Source of the DNA: JBLHKE01 sp047619485
Lineage (GTDB): Bacteria; Verrucomicrobiota; Verrucomicrobiia; Verrucomicrobiales; DEV007
Reading direction: 5' to 3'
DNA length: 31,472 nt
NCBI GenBank assembly: GCA_047619485.1
Contig: JBLHKE010000008.1
Span: 1-31,472 of the forward strand
The notes under the pieces are model-generated. The model saw only the letters and a program-made list of their open reading frames with translations, was not told the origin of the DNA and ran no database searches. Positions 1 to 7,907 of this stretch are shown here, one piece after another (within the stretch, counting starts at the first letter, position 1; every line of letters starts with the position of its first letter). Both the position numbers and the translations under genes were made by a program.

Positions 1-834
1 TGGCACCGCAAGCTCATTGCGAAGAAATACGATTCCAGCGGCGTCCGACGGACAGTAGGTCGCCCGCCGACGGCAGTGGAGCTCCGGGATCTCGTGATCA
101 GGGTGGCCGAGGAGAACCGAGGTTGGGGCTATACGAGGATCCGGGGGGCGCTTGCAAATCTCGGTCACGACATCGGGAGAGGAACCATCGCCGACATTCT
201 GAAGCAGTCCGGTATGAAGCCAGCGCCCGAGCGCGAACGGAAGACCACCTGGGCGGAGTTTCTCAAGATGCACTGGGAGGTGCTGGGAGCCACGGACGTC
301 TTCACCGTGGAGGTGTAGACGCTGTGCGGGCTGGTGCGCTACCACGTGCTGTTCGTGATCAGGCTCTCGAGCCAGAAGGTGCACATCGCCGGGATTTTGC
401 CGGAACCTAACGGGCTGTGGATGAAACAGGTCGGGCGAAATCTCACCGACTGCGTGGACGGCTTCCTATCAGGCTACCGATATCTGATCCACGACCGTGC
501 GACCGTGTTCACCCGCGAGTTCCTTTCGATCCTCGAAAGTGGCGGAGCAAACTCGGTGCGCCTGCCGCCAAGCTCTCCCAGTTTGAACGCGTTCGCCGAG
601 ATGTTTGTGCGTTCGATCAAGGAGGAGTGTCTGAGCCGGATGATCTTGGTTGGTGAGGGATCTCTGCGAAGGGCTGTCGCTCAGTTCTGCGAGCACTACC
701 ACTGCGGGAGGAACCACCAGGGCTTGGGTAACAAGATCATCGAACCTGACTTCAGTTCGGACGGTGAAGGGGAGGTGAATTGTCGCGAACGGCTTGGTGG
801 ACTGCTGCGCTATTACTACCGGGATGCAGCGTGA
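1..834 (+). pseudogene. DDE-type transposase (integrase core), 5' end outside window, internal TAG
   Basis: The frame is open from base 1 (reading WHRKLIAKKYD...) to a TGA at 832-834, except for one TAG at 316-318. The first part holds a helix-turn-helix-like stretch (WGYTRIRGALANLG). An integrase core follows, with acidic residues in ATDVFTVEV and HDRATVF and a glutamate in NAFAEMF; 34 residues separate the last two, as in DD(34-35)E transposases of IS3/IS481-like elements. The C-terminus (RERLGGLLRYYYRDAA) looks complete. The related inverted copy at 862-1275 has Leu (TTG) where this gene has TAG, so a single base change explains the stop. Codons on both sides remain in the same frame, so decay looks recent. 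The gene starts left of the window. I do not recognise the exact IS. Confidence 0.85.
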
Positions 835-848
835 AAACTGGACGATTC

Positions 849-861
849 GAGTTTCCGGACA
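849..861 (+). repeat. Candidate right terminus of the left-edge insertion sequence
   Basis: Fifteen bases after the transposase stop lies GAGTTTCCGGACA, which on the other strand starts TGTCCGG, a 5'-TG...CA-3' type end like those of IS3/IS481 elements. Homology to the inverted second transposase begins immediately at 862. This suggests that the first element ends here and was inserted into the second. The matching left end is outside the window, so the inverted repeat cannot be confirmed. Confidence 0.35.
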
Positions 862-1275
862 CTACGGCGTCACGCCGCTGCTCTTCAAGATCTCCGCAAA
901 CTTGATGGTGAACAGCGGATCCCGATCGTGGATGAGGTGTGTTGCGTCCCGCAGGAACCCGTCGAAGGCGTCGGTCAGGTTCCGAGCAGCCTGTTCCATC
1001 AGCTCGCCGTATGGCTGGTGATGGATGCCCACGATATGCACGTGGCGCATCTTCAGTTCGATGACGAAGCAGACGAAGTAGCGCCTGAGCCCGGCGAGGG
1101 TCAGCACCTCCACGGTGAACGGGTCGGTGGCGGCCATTCCCTCCCAGTGTGCCTGCAGGAAGGTCTTCCAGCTCGTGCGCTTGCTCCGCCCGGGAGCGGG
1201 GTCGAAGCCGTGCTCCTGCTGGCGGTTGAGCCAACCTGCCGTGGTCAGGATAAGGAACTGTAGAGCTTGGGACAT
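862..1275 (-). pseudogene. Transposase fragment, same family as the left-edge element, inverted
   Basis: The translated segment covers the end of the DNA-binding part and the first half of the integrase core. It closely parallels the left-edge transposase: compare SWKTFLQAHWEGMAATDPFTVEV with TWAEFLKMHWEVLGATDVFTVEV, and ARNLTDAFDGFL with GRNLTDCVDGFL. It retains the two aspartate positions (ATDPF and HDRDPLF). It stops after SSGVTP, just before the expected catalytic glutamate region, and the N-terminal third is also missing. The fragment cannot encode an active transposase. Its 3' truncation point coincides with the presumed right end of the first element. Confidence 0.8.
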
Positions 1276-1360
1276 CCGGCGAGCCTACCTGATACGCCGC
1301 GACGGGAGAAGGCATGGTTCCAAGGGGTCTTGGCGCTTCGGCTGATTAATTGCACCATAC

Positions 1361-1546
1361 GGGATCGGCAGCACTGACCGCCAAGGTGGTGAGGCCGACG
1401 AGCGCCCGGTGCAGTTTCAGGAAGTGTTCGCCACGCTGTATCACAACCTTGGAATCGATGTGGGCCAGACGATGGTGATGGATTTGAACCAGCGCCCACG
1501 CTCCCTGATCGAACCCGGCTACGAGGCGATCAGAGAACTGATCTAA
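1361..1546 (+). pseudogene. C-terminal stub of a DUF1501 protein gene
   Basis: Read in frame to the TAA at 1544-1546, this gives GIGSTDRQGGEADERPVQ followed by FQEVFATLYHNLGIDVGQ and ends PGYEAIRELI. This is the characteristic end of DUF1501 proteins (alkaline-phosphatase-like fold, secreted, common in Planctomycetota and Verrucomicrobiota). No start codon or N-terminal four fifths is present: homology begins at about 1361, right after the IS remnants. The rest was probably removed when those elements inserted or recombined. It differs from the intact DUF1501 gene at 28871-30259, so it is a remnant of another paralogue. Confidence 0.8.
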
Positions 1547-1549
1547 GTC

Positions 1550-1570
1550 AACCCTTCTCAGCGGAGGGTT
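1550..1570 (+). terminator. Hairpin behind the DUF1501 stub
   Basis: Three bases after the stub's stop codon, AACCCT (1550-1555) pairs with AGGGTT (1565-1570) around a 9-nt loop. No T-run follows, so this is at best a weak or factor-dependent terminator. From 1571 to 1741 I see no convincing gene. Confidence 0.3.
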
Positions 1571-1741
1571 CGATCACGAAGGTAACTTTTGCAGTTGGGC
1601 TAAGCGAACTCCGCGCCTGAATCCAATGATCTGGCTCTCTATCAGGCTGGGTTCAGTGCTTGGTCGCAGCAGGCGTCTCACGCGTCGGCCAATTGGATCA
1701 AATCCATCTCGACTTCCCCGCCGCCGATGAAAGAATTGGTC

Positions 1742-2872
1742 ATGCGTAAATTCTCCAACGTCCTCATTGTTCTCACGGCTAGCCTATTGAGCACAGGCCA
1801 AGCTGCCCAAAAAACTCTGCCGGCCAACGATGCCGAGCTTCCTGGCTGGGTCACCGAGCAGATCACCTCTCTACAACCGAAACCGGAGGAGAAGCGACTC
1901 GACGAGATCGGTTGGGCCGATGATATCCGCCATGCCCTCAGGCTGGCGAAACAGCACCAACGGCCGATCTTTCTTTTCACCCACGATGGGCGGATCAATC
2001 TCGGTCGATGCTGAGGCGGTGCGTTTGCGATGAGGGCGGGTCCGCTCTCGAAACCAGAGGTCATCAAACTGCTCAACGCACATTTTGTTCCCGTCTACGC
2101 GGTCAATGAAGACTACCGCGGCGATGGCCCTCAACCTGCCGACGAGCGCAAGGAGTTCACCCGCATCTACCGCGAAGCGCTCGGCGCCAAGATGTCGGCA
2201 GGAACGGTGCATGTTTACATCACTGCACCGGACGGGAAGACTATCGACTCGATGCACGTCGCTGAAGCCGCCAAGACGGGCAAACTTCTAGCGACGCTGA
2301 AGCGCAACATCGAACGATTTGATCTCGCCGCGGGAAAGACGCTGGTAAAACCGAAACCCCAATCGGCCGCTACGACCGGGATCGCCAAAAACGCTGTTGC
2401 ACTACACCTGGTTTCGCGATCTTTGGGCGGAGGTGGATCATGGGGCGGAGTCGTCGAGAACTGGATCGTGCTCGAACCGACGGAATGGTCGAGCTTCGTG
2501 CCGGCAAAAGACTTAAAACTGAATAAGAAGTGGCGGATCGACCCTGCCGTTTCAACGAAGCTTTTAACCCACTTCTACCCGTCGACCGAGAACAACGATG
2601 TTTCGAAGAATGTGTTCGAACACCAACATTTGGATGCAAAAATCATCGCGATCGACTCCTCCAAATCAACCGCCCTGGTGAAACTTAGTGGCAGCCTAAA
2701 GATGAAGCACACGTTCTACCACAAGCCCGACGGCAACATCGCCGAGGCGAACGTGGTCGGCTATGCCGAGATCGATACTTCCAAGGCTAAAATTCGCGCC
2801 TTTGGATTGACCACTGGTGAAGCGACCTACGGTGGCGGCAAGTTTGTTGTTGGCGTCCGGCTCGAGAATTAG
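1742..2872 (+). CDS. Exported thioredoxin-like protein, candidate selenoprotein (UGA at codon 91)
   Basis: One frame runs from ATG 1742 to TAG 2870-2872, 376 residues if the TGA at 2012-2014 is read. I chose ATG 1742 over ATG 1727 because a purine-rich GAAAGAA precedes it. Residues 1-22 form a signal peptide (MRKFSNVLIVLTASLLSTG). A thioredoxin-like segment follows (about 55-150): strand QRPIFLFTHDG, then GRC-UGA-GGAFAM in the redox-motif position, then a helix and NAHFVPVYAVNEDY. A C-terminal domain of about 200 residues contains WRIDPAVSTKLLTHFYPSTE and TGEATYGGGK. A SECIS-like hairpin lies 24 nt after the UGA. Sense reading on both sides, the Cys neighbour and the hairpin favour selenocysteine over a nonsense mutation. 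If UGA is a stop, only a 90-residue N-terminal piece is made. It heads the run of genes to 14239; the next gene starts 16 bp later. A role in thiol redox outside the cytoplasm is inferred. Confidence 0.75.
2032..2049 (+). other. bSECIS-like hairpin for the UGA at 2012-2014
   Basis: GAGGGCG (2032-2038) pairs with CGCTCTC (2043-2049), seven pairs including one G-U, closing a four-base loop GGUC (2039-2042). The loop starts 24 nt after the UGA. Bacterial SECIS elements sit just downstream of the UGA inside the coding region and carry G/GU in the apical loop; E. coli fdhF also shows GGUC. The bulged U of the fdhF element is not evident here. Identification rests on reading by eye, not on a folding calculation. 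Confidence 0.55.
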
Positions 2873-2888
2873 CGCTTACATTGAACCC

Positions 2889-3983
2889 ATGAAATCGCGC
2901 CACCTACTAATCCCCATCCTCTGGCTGATCGCCGGCCTAGCTGCCAGCCAAGAGACCAAAGAGGAACCGATCGACTTCGACAAAGCACGCGCCCTGATCC
3001 AAAAGCAACGCGGCGGGGAGAAACTCGACGAGGCCGAACAGCGCTATCTCGAGCGCGCCAAGACGCTCCGCCGAAAGCAACAGCAACAACGCCCGGCCAA
3101 TCAGCGCCCAGCGCCAGAGCGCCTCATCCCGCTGACCGACATGGGAGCAAAGGATCGCTACGAGGGCGAGACCGGCGGGCTTTACGGCGATGGCACCAAT
3201 GAACCTCCACCGGCACTAGCCAAACTCGCAGCGGAAGAAATCGCAAAGATCAAACCGCTCGACGCCAACGGAAACGTTGACGACGAGGACGGTCGCATCG
3301 TCTTCATCTCGATCAGCATGTCGAACGCCACTCAAGAATTTTCGCGCTTCAAGCAGATCGCCGACCGTTCTCCACAGAAATCGGATCGAGTCACGATCGT
3401 CGACTGCGCCCAAGGCGGACAGGCGATGGCCGAATGGGTTGCGACGGATGCACGGCCATGGAAGGTCGCGATGCAACGACTGGCTGCGGCAAAGGTGAGC
3501 CCAGAACAGGTTCAGGTCGCCTGGGTCAAACTCGCCAACAAGTCACCATCCGGCTCGCTGGAAGAACACGGACAAAAACTCGAGTCCGACACCTTGAAAG
3601 TTCTGCAAAACGCCAAAAAGAAATTCCCCAACCTGCGCTTCGCCTACCTCGGCAGTCGCATCTGGGCCGGCAATGCCAGCGGCCGCCTCAATCCAGAACC
3701 TTACGCCTACGAGAGCGCCTTCGCCGTCCGCGGGTTGATTCAGCGCCAGACCATGGATGACGCCGTGAAACAGGTCGACGGCTCCCCCCTACTCCTCTGG
3801 GGTCCCTATCTCTGGGCAGAGGGCCCCCGCGGTCGCAAATTCGATGATCTCGTCTGGGAACGCAAAGATTTCGCTGGCGACGGCGTCCACCCGAGCAATT
3901 TCGGTCGGCAGAAAGTAGCCGAGCAACTGCTCATTTTTTTTACGACTAGCCCGCAATCAAAGCCATGGTTCACATCTCCATAA
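2889..3983 (+). CDS. Secreted SGNH/GDSL-like hydrolase
   Basis: 364 residues from ATG 2889; an upstream in-frame ATG at 2817 would overlap the preceding gene and place the signal peptide internally. The start MKSRHLLIPILWLIAGLAAS is a signal peptide. A charged, glutamine-rich linker follows (residues about 30-75). The core shows ISISMSNATQEF (block I-like, with the candidate Ser in SMSN), VDCAQGGQAMAEW and, near the C-terminus, GDGVHPSNFGRQKVAE, the D-x-x-H block V of SGNH hydrolases. The family includes esterases and deacetylases acting on acylated carbohydrates; the substrate here is unknown. The first block departs from the usual GDS, so assignment is by overall pattern. It follows the thioredoxin-like gene by 16 bp and is probably cotranscribed. 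Confidence 0.65.
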   Translation: MKSRHLLIPILWLIAGLAASQETKEEPIDFDKARALIQKQRGGEKLDEAEQRYLERAKTLRRKQQQQRPANQRPAPERLIPLTDMGAKDRYEGETGGLYGDGTNEPPPALAKLAAEEIAKIKPLDANGNVDDEDGRIVFISISMSNATQEFSRFKQIADRSPQKSDRVTIVDCAQGGQAMAEWVATDARPWKVAMQRLAAAKVSPEQVQVAWVKLANKSPSGSLEEHGQKLESDTLKVLQNAKKKFPNLRFAYLGSRIWAGNASGRLNPEPYAYESAFAVRGLIQRQTMDDAVKQVDGSPLLLWGPYLWAEGPRGRKFDDLVWERKDFAGDGVHPSNFGRQKVAEQLLIFFTTSPQSKPWFTSP

Positions 3984-4060
3984 ACCTCGCCACGCCATAA
4001 GAAATTGACGCTCCATCCCGACTCCCCACCTTTGTTTTCTAGCCCCTTTGTCCTCTCGGC

Positions 4061-6472
4061 ATGAATCTCAGCTTCCCACGCTTCATCCTGCTTGGACTGC
4101 TATTCCACTCAGCCATCGCATCGGCTCAGCCTTCGTTTGAGCAAGACTTGCAACCTTTTTTCGAAACCCACTGCGTCCGTTGCCACGGCGACAAAACGCA
4201 GAAAGGCGAATTCCGATTGGACGAATTGTCGCGCGACATCGGTCTTAAAGACACGCCGCTTTGGCACGAGGTGATGGAGCGTATCAGCTCCGGCGAAATG
4301 CCTCCGGAGGACGAAAAAGTCCGCCCCACGCCAGAGCATAGCGCGGCCATCGTCGAGTGGATCGCGGCGCGGATCGAAGAGGGCGAATCGGCACGCATGG
4401 CGCAGCGCGACCGCGTCTCCTACAATCGCCTGACTCGCGAAGAATACGTCAACACCATGCGCGACCTGATCGGCGTGCACTACGACGCATCGGATCCGGG
4501 CGGCCTGCTTGAAGACCCGGAGTGGAATGGATTCGAACGGATTGGCGCCGTGCTTACCCTCTCCGCAACGCACATCGAGAAATACATCACCGCCGCAGAG
4601 ATCGTGCTGAGCGAAGCGTATCCGGAGAAGCCAATCGAGTATGTCGAGGGAAGCAGACGGATCGAAACCGTCGGTCCCAACCATCCACACTATGAGCGCC
4701 TGAAGACGGCGGGCAAACTCGGCAAGGTGCGAAAGCTGTTGTGGGCAAGCGATCTGCACCACGGTGGGAGCCCGTTTGGTCATGAGCTGCGCTACCCAGG
4801 CCCGGGCATCTACGAATTCAGCTACACGATGAGCGGGCTCAAGGCCGAAGGCCAAGATGCTCCCCGGTTCCAGGCATATGCGCCCGATCTCGATCGAGTA
4901 CTGTTCGAGCAAGACGTCATCGCTCCCGAGGACAAACCGGTCACGGTCACGTTCCGTGCCCATTTTTCCTCGAATGGAGGCCCGTCGATTCACCTGTTGA
5001 ACAAGGCAGGAAAACTCAACATCACCCACCGATCCGCACGCCACGGGCATAAACCCTTTGTCAACTTCGCGGAAGAGCGCTTGCCGTGGCAGATGAAAAT
5101 CATCGGCGACGATGGCGAGCCGCGGCACTCGGTTCTAATCCTGGACTCCATGTCGGTGCGCGGCCCGATCCTATCGGACGAGGTGAAGCAATGGCGGACG
5201 ACCTACATGCCGAGCGAGGAGGGCAATCGCGAGCAGCTTCGCGCCAGCCTCGCAGCCATGGCCAAACGGGCATTTCGGCGTCCTCTGTATGCCGGCGAAG
5301 TCGATGGTTACGTCGCGATGGTCGAAAGCGAGATTGCCGCCGGCGAAACATTTTCCAACGCCGTGAAATCAGCGATGACCGCGATTCTTTGCTCGAAGAG
5401 TTTCTTGTTCATTGCAGAGGGCGACGAGAACGTCGGTCGGCAAATACTGAACGATTGGGAGATCGCCTCACGCTTATCGTATCTTCTGTGGAGCACGATG
5501 CCGGATACCGAGTTGTCCGCGCTCGCAGATGAGGGCAAGCTCCGAGATCGCGGCGAACTCAAACGCCAGGTCGCGCGGATGCTGACGGATCCTCGCGCAG
5601 AGCGCTTCACCACTTCGTTTCCAGCGCAATGGCTGCACTTGCGCAAAGTCGGGATGTTCCCGCCAGACAAGAAGATCTATCCCAATTACGATGATCATCT
5701 CGAACGGAGCATGGTCGGCGAGACGCAGGCCTTCGTTGGCGAAGTCTTGCGGGAGGGACTGAGCTTGCGAGAGTTTATCGATTCCGACTGGAGCATGGTG
5801 AATCCGCGCCTGGCGAAGTTCTATAAGATACCCGGGGTCAGCAAGGACGAGTTCCAGCGCGTCTCGCTCAAGCCGGAAACTCACCGCGGCGGACTGCTAA
5901 CGCACGCATCCGTCCTGTCACTCACCTCTGACGGGACGCGGCATCGTCCAGTGCACCGAGGGGCGTGGCTGTCGGAGGCGATCTTTGGCAAAACTCCCCC
6001 TCCCCCTCCCGCCAACGTGAATCCCATCGAGCCGAACCCGGTGGACTCGCCAAAGGCGACGCTGCGGATGAAGCTGATGGCACACACCCACGACGCCAGC
6101 TGCGCGTCGTGCCATCGAAAAATCGATCCGCTCGGCTTGGCCTTCGATCACTACAACGCGATCGGAGAATGGCGCACCCACGAGAAGGTCGAGGGCACGG
6201 GCGAGGATCCCCCAGTCGATGCCAGCGGCCAATTACCGGACGGGCGAAAATTCGAGGATGCCGAGGAGTTCAAGCAATTGCTCCTGACCGACCTAGACGC
6301 CTTCAATGAAACGTTTGTCGAGAAACTCGCCATCTACGGATTGCGCCGCACCGTGACCTTCGAAGATCACGACGAGCTGAAAGTGATCGCCGAGGCCGGC
6401 AGCGAGAAGGATTACCGAGTGAGAGACATCGTTGAAGCCTTCGTGCTTTCCGACCTTTTTCAGAAAAGGTGA
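4061..6472 (+). CDS. DUF1592-type surface cytochrome-like protein (PSCyt1-DUF1587-DUF1595-DUF1592-DUF1588-DUF1585)
   Basis: 803 residues with a signal peptide (MNLSFPRFILLGLLFHSAIA). An N-terminal PSCyt1 domain carries the heme-binding motif CVRCH at residues 38-42, followed by GEMPP. DUF1587 follows (YNRLTREEYVNTMRDLIG), then a long beta-rich insert, then DUF1595 (AKRAFRRPLYAGEVDGYVAM). DUF1592 (WEIASRLSYLLWSTMPD) comes next, then DUF1588 (RGGLLTHASVL... HRGAWL) with a second motif CASCH at 681-685, and DUF1585 at the end. Length and domain order are normal for the family. These proteins are abundant in PVC bacteria and usually paired with a DUF1552 gene, as here 51 bp downstream. The biochemical activity is not established; covalent heme binding and electron transfer are inferred from CxxCH. 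The stop is TGA. Confidence 0.93.
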   Translation: MNLSFPRFILLGLLFHSAIASAQPSFEQDLQPFFETHCVRCHGDKTQKGEFRLDELSRDIGLKDTPLWHEVMERISSGEMPPEDEKVRPTPEHSAAIVEWIAARIEEGESARMAQRDRVSYNRLTREEYVNTMRDLIGVHYDASDPGGLLEDPEWNGFERIGAVLTLSATHIEKYITAAEIVLSEAYPEKPIEYVEGSRRIETVGPNHPHYERLKTAGKLGKVRKLLWASDLHHGGSPFGHELRYPGPGIYEFSYTMSGLKAEGQDAPRFQAYAPDLDRVLFEQDVIAPEDKPVTVTFRAHFSSNGGPSIHLLNKAGKLNITHRSARHGHKPFVNFAEERLPWQMKIIGDDGEPRHSVLILDSMSVRGPILSDEVKQWRTTYMPSEEGNREQLRASLAAMAKRAFRRPLYAGEVDGYVAMVESEIAAGETFSNAVKSAMTAILCSKSFLFIAEGDENVGRQILNDWEIASRLSYLLWSTMPDTELSALADEGKLRDRGELKRQVARMLTDPRAERFTTSFPAQWLHLRKVGMFPPDKKIYPNYDDHLERSMVGETQAFVGEVLREGLSLREFIDSDWSMVNPRLAKFYKIPGVSKDEFQRVSLKPETHRGGLLTHASVLSLTSDGTRHRPVHRGAWLSEAIFGKTPPPPPANVNPIEPNPVDSPKATLRMKLMAHTHDASCASCHRKIDPLGLAFDHYNAIGEWRTHEKVEGTGEDPPVDASGQLPDGRKFEDAEEFKQLLLTDLDAFNETFVEKLAIYGLRRTVTFEDHDELKVIAEAGSEKDYRVRDIVEAFVLSDLFQKR

Positions 6473-6523
6473 AATGAGAGAGATGGCCTCTAGCTTTAAA
6501 CTGACTAACCGCCAACCGCCCAA

Positions 6524-7888
6524 ATGAACATCCAAACCAATAAATGGCATCTCAGCCGCCGCCATGTGCTGCGTGGGCTCGGCGCGAGCATCGCTCTGCC
6601 GCTCCTAGACTGCATGTCTGCGCCTGGCCTCCCGAAGCCGACCTCGCCAAAACGAAGTGTGTTTCTCTACATCCCGAATGGCGTCAACACCCTTACCTGG
6701 CAGATCGAAAAAGCGGGTGCCGATTACGAGCTGACCTCGCCGCTTAAATCGTTGCAAGGGCACCGCGCTGAAATCACACCGATCAGCGGCCTGCACCACC
6801 CAATGGTGCTCGGCAAGCACCACAATTGCGACAAAGTCTGGCTCACGGGAGCGAACATCCCGAGCAGCGGTGGTGCTTTCCGCAACACGGTTTCTGCCGA
6901 TCAGTTGATGGCAGAAGTGCAGGGGAAGTTCACCCGATTTCCATCGCTGGAGATGGCCATCGAAGGTCATTCCCTTGCCTGGTCGCGGGATGGAATTCAG
7001 ATTCCGGCCGAGCGCAATGTAAGTTCGATCTTCAACCGGATGTTTGGTGAGGAGCGAGGTGGCAAAGAAGCGGTCCGCCGGCGACTTGCCCGCCGCGGGA
7101 GCATCCTGGACGCGGTTTCGGGAGACGCCAAGCGGGTCAACAAGCAACTCGGAGCCGAAGATCGTACCAAACTCGACGAATATCTCACCGCGGTCCGCCA
7201 AGTCGAAGTGCGAACAGAACGGGCGAACGCGTGGCTCGATGTGCCGAAGCCTGAGATCCCGAAAGCCGAGGCGGATCGCTTCAGGCGCAAGATGGATCAG
7301 AACCAGGTGCAGAATTACCACCGCCTGTTCTTCGATCTGATGGTGCTCGCTCTCCGCACCGACATGACGCGTGTGATCACTTGCATGATTTGCAGCGAGT
7401 CCAATGGCGGCGCAATTCCAGACATCGGTATATCGCAAGCTCGCCACGGGCTTTCACACCACAATGGCGATCCCGAGCAGCTGCGCCGCCTCACAGAAAC
7501 CGACACGTTTTTAATCGAGCAATTCAGCTATTTCCTCGCGCAACTCAAAGAGCACAGCGACGACGAGGGGAGCCTGCTAGACACGACGCAAGTGCTCTGG
7601 GGCAGCGGCATGGCCTATGGCCACAGCCATGGCAACGCCAACCTGCCGACGATCTACGCGGGGGGCAAAAAACTCGGTGTCAAGCACGGCCAGCACGTCG
7701 ACTACAACCTGCCAAAGATCGGCAATTACAATGTCGCGGATGCCAACGCGCACTACAAGATCTGCGGGCGCCCGGTCGACAGCGACGCGCACTTGAGCAA
7801 CTTGTTCCTAACAATGCTCCAGCGCATGGACGTCGAAACCGATCAGTTCCAGGATAGCAACCAGACGATTTCCGATGTCGTCACCTAG
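6524..7888 (+). CDS. DUF1552 protein, Tat-exported
   Basis: 454 residues. The N-terminus carries a twin-arginine signal (SRRHVLRGLGASIALPLLD), so export in folded form through Tat is expected. Conserved DUF1552 blocks follow: RSVFLYIPNGVN, ITPISGLHHPM, GAFRNTVSADQLMAE, TKLDEYLTAVRQVE and VLWGSGMAYGHSHGNANLP, ending with LFLTMLQRMDVETDQFQDS. The family has no established reaction; it resembles DUF1501/alkaline-phosphatase-like proteins in layout and is nearly always next to a DUF1592 cytochrome, the arrangement seen here. The downstream gene begins 19 bp after the stop. An RHGLSHHNGD segment in the middle carries clustered histidines that could bind metal (inference). Confidence 0.93.
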   Translation: MNIQTNKWHLSRRHVLRGLGASIALPLLDCMSAPGLPKPTSPKRSVFLYIPNGVNTLTWQIEKAGADYELTSPLKSLQGHRAEITPISGLHHPMVLGKHHNCDKVWLTGANIPSSGGAFRNTVSADQLMAEVQGKFTRFPSLEMAIEGHSLAWSRDGIQIPAERNVSSIFNRMFGEERGGKEAVRRRLARRGSILDAVSGDAKRVNKQLGAEDRTKLDEYLTAVRQVEVRTERANAWLDVPKPEIPKAEADRFRRKMDQNQVQNYHRLFFDLMVLALRTDMTRVITCMICSESNGGAIPDIGISQARHGLSHHNGDPEQLRRLTETDTFLIEQFSYFLAQLKEHSDDEGSLLDTTQVLWGSGMAYGHSHGNANLPTIYAGGKKLGVKHGQHVDYNLPKIGNYNVADANAHYKICGRPVDSDAHLSNLFLTMLQRMDVETDQFQDSNQTISDVVT

Positions 7889-7907
7889 CAATCGGGCATC
7901 GACGACT

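Noticed and set aside
2012..2030. A frameshift or restart at ATG 2030 splitting the first thioredoxin-like gene into two genes.
   Set aside because: The frame is the same on both sides of the TGA, so no shift is needed. A protein starting at 2030 would lack a signal peptide and half of the thioredoxin fold.
4005..4060. Internal promoter for the DUF1592 gene based on TTGACG at 4005-4010.
   Set aside because: No acceptable -10 hexamer lies 16-18 bases downstream.
4109..5128. Long minus-strand open frame inside the DUF1592 gene, and similar long opposite-strand frames at 6605-7447, 10977-11984 and 26851-28092.
   Set aside because: They lie wholly inside well-supported genes, lack recognisable domains and follow from high-GC codon bias; they are shadows.
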